Source: Actinoplanes lutulentus
Lineage (GTDB): Bacteria; Actinomycetota; Actinomycetes; Mycobacteriales; Micromonosporaceae
DNA: 64,000 bases
Direction: 5' to 3'
Assembly: GCF_003259845.1 (NCBI RefSeq)
Contig: NZ_QLMJ01000004.1
Coordinates: 372,001-436,000, forward strand
Made by a program: the position numbers and the translations under genes. Below, in pieces: positions 1 to 7,947 of this stretch (positions within the stretch are counted from its first letter, which is position 1; each line of letters begins with the position of its first letter). The notes beneath the pieces are model-generated. The model did not search any database and had not been told where the DNA came from. It was given only the letters and a program-made list of their open reading frames with translations.

Positions 1-18
1 GTCGAGCGCTTCGCCTGA

Positions 19-432
19 TCAATCCTTGTCGGCCGCGCCGGTCTCGCCACCCGGTCCAGCGACGGTCGATGCGGCAGCGGCAGCGGCCGCATCGGCGGCG
101 CGGGCCGATCGCAGCTCCGCCGCCAGGCGAACGGTCTCCTGGTATGAGCGCCAGGCCAGCCAGACGCCGGCCGCCGCGAGCGCCGCGGCGGTGACGCCGG
201 CCAGCTGGTCGGCGAGTGCCGGACCGAGCGCGGCCACCGCCATGATCAGTGCCAGCACCGAGAGCAGGACCAGGCCGCCGGTGCGGATCCACTTGTTCGA
301 CAGGCTGCCGGCGCTGGTGGCCGGATCCTTGCCGCGCGCACGCAGCACGAGGTAGACGACCCCCTCGACCAGCAGGATCACGCCGGTTACGAAGATCGGG
401 ATCTGCCACGCCTGCAGTCCGGAATCGATCAT
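19..432 (-). CDS. small three-helix membrane protein, unknown function
   Basis: The protein has 137 residues, with hydrophobic segments at about residues 11-30, 51-70 and 74-94, followed by a roughly 40-residue Ala-rich polar tail. The helices suggest a small inner-membrane protein with its charged tail on one face; I recognise no enzymatic motif. Its ATG overlaps the stop codon of the upstream solute-binding protein gene by four bases (ATGA), so translation is probably coupled and the two products may work at the same membrane site. It resembles no permease family I can name, and a transporter role would be inference only. Confidence 0.7.
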   Translation of the reverse strand: MIDSGLQAWQIPIFVTGVILLVEGVVYLVLRARGKDPATSAGSLSNKWIRTGGLVLLSVLALIMAVAALGPALADQLAGVTAAALAAAGVWLAWRSYQETVRLAAELRSARAADAAAAAAASTVAGPGGETGAADKD

Positions 433-1616
433 TGCAACGCCTCCCGCAGGTCCTCGACGAACCGCTGGGTGAGTTCCTCGCCGCGGTACAGATAGGCGAA
501 GGTGTGGTCCTTGAAGGCACGGGCAAAATCGGGGTATCCCGGATGTATCGGGCGGGGCCGAGCCGCCTCCACCGCGGTACGGATCGTGCTCACGTGCGGG
601 GCCACCGCCTGGACGCCGGCGTCGATGTACGCGTCAAGACCGGGCGGCGCGAACCCGAAGGAGGCCAGCAGTTTCTGGGCCGGCTCGTCGGTCAGGAACT
701 GGATCACCTGCTCGGCCTCCTCGCGATGCGGCGAGTCCTGAGCCACCGCGAGGCTCTGCCCGCCGAGCACACCCGTCGGCAACCCGCTGAGGCGGATCTC
801 CATGGTGCCGGCCTTGCTACCGCGCTCGGCGCGATCCACCGACGGGAACCAGACCGGCCAGTTACGCATGTAGCGCAGGTCGCGCACGTTGTAGGTCCGG
901 AGCGTCGTCTCCTCGCTGGACTCGGCCAGGACACGGCGGCGGCGCAGCGCGTCGGCGAGCGGGGCGAGGGCGGTACGCCACTGCCCGAGGCTGAACGAGA
1001 CAGTGCCGGCGGCGTCGAGGATCGCGTCGTCCTGGGCGAGCGCCTGCTCCAGCACGTTGATCACGAACGCCTCGTCGGTGGCGATCCCGTCGGTGTTGAG
1101 CTGCGCCGTGAAACTGCCCTGGGCGAGCACCTCACTCATGCTCGGCGCGAGGTCGGTCGCACGCTTGTCGGTGATCCGGCGGTACAGCATCCCGACGTCG
1201 GTGTTGAACGGGATCGCCCAGAACTCGTCCGGCGAATTCTCGACCTGGCACACCCGGCGCACCGGTTCGAGCAGGGAGATGTCGTTGCGCGGCACGACCG
1301 GCGCGATCCGTCCGGCCTGGGCGAACCTCGGGATGTGGATGACGTCGAGGTTGTAGATGTCGGCCCGGGTCTCGGTGAATTTCGCGTACTGATCCATGGT
1401 GGAGCTGTTGACCTCCACCACCTCGATGGTGATGTCCGGGTGGAGGCGGTTCCACATGCTGACCAGCAGTTGCCGGGCGCCGGTCGGGTCGGCGCCGGTG
1501 GCGAGCACGAGCGTGACCGGCTCGCTGCGGGTGAGCAGATAGCCGGTCGCGGTGGAGAGCATCCCGGCGGTCAGCGCGCCTGCGACGAACGACCGCCGGG
1601 AGTACAGCTCTACCAT
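429..1616 (-). CDS. Tat-exported extracellular solute-binding protein (ABC sugar-type)
   Basis: The 395-residue product starts with a short n-region and the twin-arginine stretch YSRRSFVAGAL (RR at residues 7-8), then a hydrophobic segment. This is a typical Tat export signal. The mature part has the layout of family 1 extracellular solute-binding proteins: an early beta strand ending in LVLATG, a WNRLHPDI stretch, and the DVIHIPRF stretch near one third of the length. An in-frame start 33 codons upstream was rejected because the Tat signal begins at this ATG. The rhamnogalacturonan lyase gene ends only 20 bases upstream on the same strand, so the ligand may be a pectin-derived oligosaccharide (inference). 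No permease genes of the transporter are visible here. Confidence 0.82.
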   Translation of the reverse strand: MVELYSRRSFVAGALTAGMLSTATGYLLTRSEPVTLVLATGADPTGARQLLVSMWNRLHPDITIEVVEVNSSTMDQYAKFTETRADIYNLDVIHIPRFAQAGRIAPVVPRNDISLLEPVRRVCQVENSPDEFWAIPFNTDVGMLYRRITDKRATDLAPSMSEVLAQGSFTAQLNTDGIATDEAFVINVLEQALAQDDAILDAAGTVSFSLGQWRTALAPLADALRRRRVLAESSEETTLRTYNVRDLRYMRNWPVWFPSVDRAERGSKAGTMEIRLSGLPTGVLGGQSLAVAQDSPHREEAEQVIQFLTDEPAQKLLASFGFAPPGLDAYIDAGVQAVAPHVSTIRTAVEAARPRPIHPGYPDFARAFKDHTFAYLYRGEELTQRFVEDLREALQ

Positions 1617-1636
1617 GTGATCTAAGTTACTCGATA

Positions 1637-4117
1637 TCAGGCCTTCGCCGGGGGCCGCCAGACGGTGAAGTCCTCGACGTGGAAATGGCTGGCCACGGTG
1701 CGAAGCGCAAACCAACCACTTCGGTACGGGTCAGCGTCGGTGTAGTCGAAGACCAGTTGACCGTCGCTGTAGTACCGGATCTTGTCGCCGTCCACCGAGA
1801 TCTTCACCTTGATCGGGGTGTTCGCCTCGATCAGCGGCGACGTGTAGTCGTAGATCAGTGGCCGGTTGCCCTTTTCCCCCACGTACTTGCGGAACCGGGT
1901 CGTGGTGTTGAGGTTCGCGCCCTGGCCCACGTAGTACGTCTTGAGGTAGTCGTACTCGGCGAAGCCGCCGCTGCGGGTGGTGGCGAAGATGTCGTCGGGC
2001 GAGCGGACGTCCCGGGCGTTCCAGAACGAGTTCAGGTCGGTGACCAGGTCGTTCGGGCCGCCGGCGGAGATCGGGGTGGCGGTGTACTCGATCTCGTAGG
2101 GTCCGTCGAGTTCCTGCTTGAGCCAGATGGTGGCGCCGTTGGGGACGTCGATGTCGAGGACGCCGTTGGCGGCGTTGACCGTGCCACCGGACTGCAGCTC
2201 AGACTGCCATTTGCCCGAATTTTTCGTGAAATTGTCCGATGCGATGACCTGCCAGGCGTTACCGACGGACGCGGTCGTCTGGATCTTCGGGCGCGCCGGC
2301 GGGTTGCTGCCGAACCCGAAGTAGAAATCGGTCAGCGTCGACTGCAGGTAACCACGAACCGTCCAGCCCAGCCGGTAACCCGGGTTGTGAGCCAGCGTGT
2401 AGAGCTTCACGTTCGTCGGGATGTTCGTGGTGAACAGCCGCAGCGCGGTGTGGTCGCTGGTCTCCGCGAAGTACTCCTCACGCCAGTCGCCGAGGATGTC
2501 GCCGTAGAACGGCACCGCGTTACGCCACGAGGAGACGACGCCGGACGGCTCGAAGAGCTTCTTCGTGGTCGAAGTCTTGTAGTTCCACTTCTCGACGTAC
2601 GTGCTGTCGAGCAGCTCGGATCCCTTGTCGCCGTCCCACCAGATGCGGAAGTTCACGCTCGGCGTGGTCTTCGACAGCTGGGTGCCGTCGACGCTCCACA
2701 CTCCGGCGCCGGGCAGCTCGGAGTTGGCGGTGGCGGCCCAGAACTCGTACCCCTCGTGCGTCGGGTCGATGTCGGCAGTGGTGCCGCGCGGTACGTCCCA
2801 GAGGGTCGCGTCCTGCGGGACGTCCGGGTGCGAGCCGGTGATCAGGCGCTCGCCGGTCGAGGCGTCGTAGTAGTACCAGGGGAAGTTGGTGAAGACGCCG
2901 CCCTCGGTCTGCTGGATGGCGTAACCCTCCAGGCCGGGACGGTTCGGGTCCAGGTCACCGATGTGGAAACGGTCGCCGTGGATCGACTGCGGCACCACGT
3001 ACCGGAAGGTGCCGTCGCTGTTGACGACGTAGTTGCCGTCCGCGATCTCGTCCTTGCCGTCCTGGTCGACGTCGATGATGCGCAGCTGGTGGAAGCTGGT
3101 GCCCTGGTCGGTGCCGCGGATGTACTTCCACCGCTGGGTCAGGCTGCGGCCGTCGTAGTCCCAGGCGGCGAACAGCACCCGGAAGTCGCCGCGCTTCGCG
3201 CCGATCCGGACGACCTGCTTGGTGATCAGGCTCGGGTGCACACCGTCCAGGTACGCGATCCCGTACTGACCACCGGAGGGGCCGTCCGCGGCGAAGTCGG
3301 CGGCCACGGCGGCACGGGACCGTTCGACTCCGGTCCAGCCGTCGATCACCGAGACGAACTGGTCCAGCGGGTTGGCCGTCTTGATCACCGCGCCGTCGGC
3401 GAACGTGGTCCCGTTCGCGGTCTTCACGAAGACCTCGGAGCGGCCGTCGCTGTCCACGTCGAAGACGGTCACGTTGTCGTCGTTGCGGTAACCGGCGACC
3501 TCTCCGTACCCGCTGATCGCGGCGAGTGGCGGGTCGTTCGCGGCGTTGCCGCCCTGGCGGACATAGGAGGCCGGGCCGAGGTCGACCCGCCACAGGTTCT
3601 CGCCGGCGAGCGTGTAAGCCTCGATGTAGTTCGGCTTGTCCAGGTCGTACGAGAGCCGGGAGACCACGATCTCGTAGCGCCCGTCGCCGTCCAGGTCACC
3701 GGGCCAGGCGTGCTGGATGTAGTAATTGGGCGCGTCGAGCAGCGGGATGTCGCCGGGCGTGATCGCCGGGCCGCTCGGCGCCTGCTCCTTGTTCTTCACG
3801 ATCGCCCGGACCGTGTAGACCCCGGAGCCGGCCGTGGTGTCGGTGAAGTTCGTCGACTCGTCGATCGGCTTCTTGTTCAGCTTGCGGGAGCCCTTGTAGA
3901 CGTTGAACTCGACGTTGTTGCCGTACTCGGTGCCGAGCAGTCGCCAGCTCAGGAAGGTGCCGCCACCTGTCGCGGGCACCGCCACGAGCCCGCGGTCGAG
4001 AGACTCGACGATGCGTTTGAGCCCGGAGTCTGGAGCAGCGCCACCGGCGTACGCCGGAGCGGAGAGGAAGCCGGCGGCCAGCGTGAAGCCGGCCGCGGCG
4101 GCGAGGACGCGTTTCAT
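1637..4117 (-). CDS. secreted rhamnogalacturonan lyase, PL11-like, with C-terminal lectin-like module
   Basis: This 826-residue protein opens with a Sec signal (residues about 1-24, cut after AYA). The sequence SLDRGLVAV, then SWRLLGTEY and FNVYKGS, is the characteristic start of family PL11 rhamnogalacturonan lyases of the YesW/YesX type. Many short GDLDGDGRYE and DVDSDGRSE motifs follow, which look like the calcium-binding blades of the PL11 beta-propeller. From about residue 620 a separate beta-rich domain (VIASDNFTKNSGKW onward) resembles a concanavalin-like carbohydrate-binding module. The enzyme should cleave the rhamnogalacturonan I backbone by beta-elimination outside the cell. It heads a probable operon with the solute-binding protein. 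Family assignment is firm; the C-terminal module assignment is weaker. Confidence 0.9.
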   Translation of the reverse strand: MKRVLAAAAGFTLAAGFLSAPAYAGGAAPDSGLKRIVESLDRGLVAVPATGGGTFLSWRLLGTEYGNNVEFNVYKGSRKLNKKPIDESTNFTDTTAGSGVYTVRAIVKNKEQAPSGPAITPGDIPLLDAPNYYIQHAWPGDLDGDGRYEIVVSRLSYDLDKPNYIEAYTLAGENLWRVDLGPASYVRQGGNAANDPPLAAISGYGEVAGYRNDDNVTVFDVDSDGRSEVFVKTANGTTFADGAVIKTANPLDQFVSVIDGWTGVERSRAAVAADFAADGPSGGQYGIAYLDGVHPSLITKQVVRIGAKRGDFRVLFAAWDYDGRSLTQRWKYIRGTDQGTSFHQLRIIDVDQDGKDEIADGNYVVNSDGTFRYVVPQSIHGDRFHIGDLDPNRPGLEGYAIQQTEGGVFTNFPWYYYDASTGERLITGSHPDVPQDATLWDVPRGTTADIDPTHEGYEFWAATANSELPGAGVWSVDGTQLSKTTPSVNFRIWWDGDKGSELLDSTYVEKWNYKTSTTKKLFEPSGVVSSWRNAVPFYGDILGDWREEYFAETSDHTALRLFTTNIPTNVKLYTLAHNPGYRLGWTVRGYLQSTLTDFYFGFGSNPPARPKIQTTASVGNAWQVIASDNFTKNSGKWQSELQSGGTVNAANGVLDIDVPNGATIWLKQELDGPYEIEYTATPISAGGPNDLVTDLNSFWNARDVRSPDDIFATTRSGGFAEYDYLKTYYVGQGANLNTTTRFRKYVGEKGNRPLIYDYTSPLIEANTPIKVKISVDGDKIRYYSDGQLVFDYTDADPYRSGWFALRTVASHFHVEDFTVWRPPAKA

Positions 4118-4234
4118 GGGCCGGAAGTTAAGGGGCCACTGTGTATCGACGTTTGCACAAGTTTAAACGTGATCGACTCGGTGACCACGTTCGATGAGGT
4201 GAGGGCATTTCCGCGCTGCAAAGGGTGACGGGCG

Positions 4235-4666
4235 CTACACCCGTACCCTCGCTTCTCGGTCTTTGGGATCGAGGGCCGTGACCAGCTCACCCAGCAGGAC
4301 CACCAGATGGTCGTCGATCTCCAAACTCTGGATGCGCGATCTCATCTGCTGCGACACCCGCTCGTGCAGACGACGGCCGCGCGCCGCGAGATGGACGCGG
4401 ATGCGCCGGCGATCCACATCGTCGCCCCGGCGGTAGACGAGGTTCTCCTCGGCGAGCTGGTCGATCAGCCGGGTGAGACTGCCCGGCGGCAGGAACGCCA
4501 GCTCGGAGAGCCCGGTCATGAAGTGACCCTTGCCGTCCGCGAGCACCTGCAGGACGCGCCAGGCATCCGGCGTGCAGCGCTCCGCGTCAAGGATGTCGGA
4601 CAGGTGCCGGGCAAGCAGGCGCTCGGCACGGTTGAGCAGGTACATCAGGTCGTTCGGTCCCCGCAT
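4235..4666 (-). CDS. MarR-family transcriptional regulator
   Basis: The 143-residue protein has the MarR winged helix-turn-helix layout: helices around LLNRAERLLARHL, recognition helix PPGSLTRLIDQLAEENLV, and a basic wing with YRRGDDVDRRRIRVHL. The D-DRR-I/V-V signature of the wing is standard for the family. It is divergent from the AmiC-like gene with only 47 bases between the two starts, an arrangement in which a MarR protein often controls both promoters. A second in-frame ATG seven codons downstream is also possible. The effector is unknown. Confidence 0.88.
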   Translation of the reverse strand: MRGPNDLMYLLNRAERLLARHLSDILDAERCTPDAWRVLQVLADGKGHFMTGLSELAFLPPGSLTRLIDQLAEENLVYRRGDDVDRRRIRVHLAARGRRLHERVSQQMRSRIQSLEIDDHLVVLLGELVTALDPKDREARVRV

Positions 4667-4713
4667 CGAAGGGATGTTACCGAGGCTCTACAAAGTTCGG
4701 CCACGATAAGGCC

Positions 4714-5772
4714 ATGCGGCGGCCGACAAACTTCGATGTGGCCCTCGTCGTGCCGCTGCGGGGACCTGCCGGGATCTTCGGTCCGAGCGCGGAGTTCTGC
4801 GCCCAGCTCGCCGCCGAGGAGATCAACCGATCCGGTGGCGTGCTCGGCCGCGAGCTGCGGCTGATCCCGGTGGACGGCGGCGCCCCGCCCGAAGTGGTCG
4901 CGGACGAGGTGGCCGCGCTCGTCGGGACCGGCCGGGCGCACGGCGTCACCGGCTGGCACATCTCGACGGTCCGGCAGGCCGTCGCGCCACGGGTCGCCGG
5001 CCGGGTGCCCTACGTCTACACCGCGCTCTACGAGGGCGGCGAGCGGGCCGAGGGGATCTTCCTGACCAGCGAGACGCCGGACGTCCAGCTCTTCCCGGCG
5101 ATGCGCCTGCTGGGCGAGGAGCGTGCGGCCCGCCGGTGGTACCTGATCGGCAACGACTACATCTGGCCACGCCGCACCGCCCTGGCCGCCCGGGGGTACG
5201 CGGCCGGCACCGGTCTGAACGTCGTCGGCGAGAGTTACGTCCCGCTCGGCACCCACGACTTCACCGGCACCCTGGCGGCGATCGAGCGCTCGGCCGCCGA
5301 CGCGGTGCTGATGCTGCTGGTCGGCACGGACGCGGTCCGCTTCAACCGGGCCTTCGCCCGTTCCGGGCTGGCCGGGCGCTGCCTGCGCCTGAGCACGCTG
5401 ATGGACGAGAACATGCTGCTGGCAAGCGGCCCCACGGCGACCGTCGACCTGTTCAGCACGGCCGGCTTCTTCGCCTCGATGATCACCCCGGAGAACCTGG
5501 ACTTCCACGGCCGGTACGCCCGCCGCTTCGGGGCCGAGGCGCCGCCGCTGGGCAGCCTCGGCGAGTCCTGTTACGAGGGTGTGCTGTTGCTGGCGGCACT
5601 TGTCGAGCAAGCCGGCGCGGTCGACCTGCGCGCGATCGGGGCCAACGCCGAGTCGGTCTCGTACGAGGGACCCCGCGGACTGTTGCGGCTGCGCCAGCGG
5701 CACGTGAACCAGCGCATCTATCTGGCCGAGGCCCGCGGCGTCGAGTTCGACGTGATCACGCAGCTGCCCTGA
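4714..5772 (+). CDS. AmiC-like cytosolic amide/urea-binding sensor (Peripla_BP_5 fold)
   Basis: The 352-residue protein is a type I periplasmic-binding fold of the AmiC/FmdD/UrtA branch (FDVALVVPLRGPAGIFGPS, EEINRSGGVLGRELRL, YVYTALYEG, DYIWPRRTALAARGY). It begins directly at the fold, with no signal peptide, lipobox or hydrophobic stretch, so it should stay in the cytoplasm. Known cytosolic members such as Pseudomonas AmiC act as ligand sensors rather than transporter subunits. The divergent MarR gene next door suggests a regulatory pair, but that link is inference. It is a distant relative of the exported UrtA encoded at 45 kb in this window. No AmiR-type antiterminator or amidase gene is adjacent. 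Confidence 0.8.
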   Translation: MRRPTNFDVALVVPLRGPAGIFGPSAEFCAQLAAEEINRSGGVLGRELRLIPVDGGAPPEVVADEVAALVGTGRAHGVTGWHISTVRQAVAPRVAGRVPYVYTALYEGGERAEGIFLTSETPDVQLFPAMRLLGEERAARRWYLIGNDYIWPRRTALAARGYAAGTGLNVVGESYVPLGTHDFTGTLAAIERSAADAVLMLLVGTDAVRFNRAFARSGLAGRCLRLSTLMDENMLLASGPTATVDLFSTAGFFASMITPENLDFHGRYARRFGAEAPPLGSLGESCYEGVLLLAALVEQAGAVDLRAIGANAESVSYEGPRGLLRLRQRHVNQRIYLAEARGVEFDVITQLP

Positions 5773-5781
5773 CCGGATCCG

Positions 5782-6486
5782 TCAGGAGGATTGACCTTCC
5801 TCCGCGAGCACCTTCTCCACCTCGACGCGCAGCTCCTGGATCTCCGTCTCGATGGTGTGGTGCTCGCTGGAGGTGTACCGCAGGATCGAGCCGGCCTCCT
5901 GGAGGCTCGGCTTCGCGCCGGGCTGCACCGCGATGTTCAGCTTCGTCTTCCAGACCCGCTCGGCGGCCTTCGTCGCGGCCGCGTCGATCTGGGCGGAGAG
6001 CCACTTCTTGTCAGCGTCGGTCAGTGCCACGGGGATGTCCTCCAGGTGCCAGGAAGCCGTCGAGGCTTCGAGCTTCGTGTCATACGAGGCGGAGAAGTGG
6101 GCATGCTCGGTGTGCGGGCTGGCGCCGGTGTACGCGCGCTGTTTCCAGCTGTTCGACGCTTCCCAGATCCGGCGGTTGTAGATCATGTAGCGCAGCCGTT
6201 TCTCGGCGCCACTACGGCACCGGCGCAGAATGTGCTGCACGACCATTTCCATGGTCAGGCTCGGGGTACGCAGATCGTCGTCCGCGTCGAACGCGTGCAC
6301 CTCGTGTTTGGAGTCCGCGTCCCGGATCGGCACCGAACCGACCTCGTCGTCATTGTGATCGGAGACGCTGGATTGATGCGCCCGGTCGCCGATCGTGCCG
6401 TCACTGGACTTGTCACGGCCGGGGGCGATGGTGTTCAGCTCCGAACGCAATCGCACCAGGCACGGCACCAGAACCCAATCTGCCAT
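5782..6486 (-). CDS. M15-type peptidase, phage endolysin-like
   Basis: The protein has 234 residues. It has the spacing of M15/LAS metallopeptidases: SDHN (His44), HAFDAD (His64, Asp67) and a later HTEHAHF (His128/His130), which would supply the zinc ligands. Phage L-Ala-D-Glu endopeptidases and D-Ala-D-Ala carboxypeptidases share this pattern. Residues after about 150 form a charged, coiled-coil-like tail. There is no signal peptide, as expected for a holin-dependent endolysin, yet no holin or phage gene is near. The start has a GAGAGGG ribosome-binding site about six bases upstream. It may be a domesticated phage lysin or a stand-alone remnant. It is convergent with the AmiC-like gene, nine bases away. 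Confidence 0.65.
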   Translation of the reverse strand: MADWVLVPCLVRLRSELNTIAPGRDKSSDGTIGDRAHQSSVSDHNDDEVGSVPIRDADSKHEVHAFDADDDLRTPSLTMEMVVQHILRRCRSGAEKRLRYMIYNRRIWEASNSWKQRAYTGASPHTEHAHFSASYDTKLEASTASWHLEDIPVALTDADKKWLSAQIDAAATKAAERVWKTKLNIAVQPGAKPSLQEAGSILRYTSSEHHTIETEIQELRVEVEKVLAEEGQSS

Positions 6487-6687
6487 CGGGGGCCCTCTCA
6501 GCGCTGTCGTCGGTATCGGTACTCATTGCTGATTCCCCCGCGTTACAGGTCAATGCTTACCGATAAGCGGCCTCACCAAAACGCTCCGATTAGGTGAGAG
6601 GTCACTACAGCGGGTGAATGAATGCGTGAAGTCCCTGGTCGGCACGACAGGGCAGAGGTGTGCCAACGTCCCGCGCTGTGACGCGAG

Positions 6688-7551
6688 TCACCAGTCGATT
6701 CGTCCGGGATACACCACATCGGCCAGTTCGTTCTGACCCTCGACGTTCGGATGGAAGTAGTCGATCTCGTTCACCAGATCCAGGGTGAACCGGACCTCGT
6801 GCGCCCGGCCACCGTCCCACCGGCACTTCTTTCCGTACGCCTTGCACGCCTTGCGCAACTGCGTGTTGTACGCGTCGATCCGGTCCCGGACGGCCCGCCT
6901 GCGCTCGGCGTCCGCACGCGCCGTGGACGTGGGATCGGCCAGCATGGACGGGCAGATCCGGCCCTCGCTCCAGACCCCGGCGGCCCGCTCGTCCTTGTGG
7001 CCGACCTCCCAGAGCCGATAGAGGTCCGGGATGCTGACCATCAGCACCCGCGTCTTGGGCAGGCCTTTTTTCAGCCGGCCCAGGCCGCGGTCGACCTCCT
7101 CGCGGAACCGCCGCACCGGCGTCATGTTCTCCACCCGGCCGGCGCAGGCGTCGTTCGCGCCGATCAGGATCGTCACGTACTGCGCCTTGGCGTCGACGGC
7201 CCGGTCGGCCTGCCCGGCCAGCGCGTCCGCCTCGGCGCCCGGCTCGGCGAAGTTGTCCGCGTGATTCTTGATCTTCGAATTCTTGTCGAGGATCCGCCGG
7301 TAATGGCTCTCCACCGCGGAGCCCGACCCGGTCGACCAGGAGTTCCGGCCGCACGCCAGGAACGCCAGGCAGCTGCCGACGCCGGCGGTGATCGAGTCAC
7401 CGAGGGCGGCCATCGAGGACGGGTACGCCCTCGTCACCGGCTTCGAGCTCTTCGTCGGCTCGGGGGCGGCCTCACCCGCGCCGTCGCAGGCGATCGCGAC
7501 GACGGCCAATATCACGAGTACCACGACGTGCCAGCGGCGAATCATAGTCAT
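6688..7551 (-). CDS. SGNH/GDSL-type hydrolase, membrane-anchored or lipoprotein
   Basis: The 287-residue product has an N-terminal hydrophobic stretch ending in AIAC (Cys22), a plausible though imperfect lipobox, followed by a Pro/Ser-rich linker. The GDSL block ALGDSITAG places the nucleophile at Ser53. Block III is GANDAC, and the Asp-His pair lies in DYFHPN near the C-terminus. These are the SGNH-hydrolase catalytic residues. Such exported proteins are lipases or acyl-sugar/peptidoglycan esterases; the substrate cannot be told from sequence. The start is uncertain: another ATG lies eight codons upstream, and neither has a clear ribosome-binding site. Confidence 0.83.
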   Translation of the reverse strand: MTMIRRWHVVVLVILAVVAIACDGAGEAAPEPTKSSKPVTRAYPSSMAALGDSITAGVGSCLAFLACGRNSWSTGSGSAVESHYRRILDKNSKIKNHADNFAEPGAEADALAGQADRAVDAKAQYVTILIGANDACAGRVENMTPVRRFREEVDRGLGRLKKGLPKTRVLMVSIPDLYRLWEVGHKDERAAGVWSEGRICPSMLADPTSTARADAERRRAVRDRIDAYNTQLRKACKAYGKKCRWDGGRAHEVRFTLDLVNEIDYFHPNVEGQNELADVVYPGRIDW

Positions 7552-7676
7552 CGAACAATATGACAGGTTCCGCATTCATGCACAGAGCCTGCTGATGATT
7601 GGCATAGCTTTCCCTCAGAAACTCTTTCTAACTTGCTGGGCCGTGGGATTTCCGCATTTCCGAGGGGACCAGCACC

Positions 7677-7910
7677 ATGATCTACGCCTCCACCAAACTG
7701 AACGAGCCCGTCGACGCGAAGGTCTTCGTCGATTCCACAGGTAAGCGGAAAAAGATCCTCATGATTTCCGGAATCGCCGCGGCGGCGGCCGCCGTGCTCT
7801 ATATCGGTGTCGTGGTGTCCAGTTTCGTTCAGTCGCCGTCGGCGGATCTGACCACCAGGGCGACCGTCTCCGGGACGGCCGCCTCCACCTCATCGGCCAG
7901 GCCTCGCTGA
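7677..7910 (+). CDS. small single-pass membrane protein
   Basis: This 77-residue protein has a polar N-terminus, a KRKK stretch, one hydrophobic helix at about residues 28-49 (ISGIAAAAAAVLYIGVVVSSF) and a Ser/Thr-rich tail. A GAGGGGAC ribosome-binding site sits about eight bases before the ATG. The positive charges before the helix suggest the C-terminal tail is outside. I recognise no family. It lies between the divergent SGNH gene and the convergent GH18 gene. Confidence 0.55.
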   Translation: MIYASTKLNEPVDAKVFVDSTGKRKKILMISGIAAAAAAVLYIGVVVSSFVQSPSADLTTRATVSGTAASTSSARPR

Positions 7911-7947
7911 GCCCGGCATGCCCCCGCTGCCCAAAGGCCCGCTCTCG

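Noticed and set aside
1679..4228. 849-codon plus-strand frame opposite the lyase gene
   Set aside because: It is the mirror of a well-supported secreted lyase; its composition is Arg/Val/Asp-rich shadow sequence without domains or ribosome-binding site.
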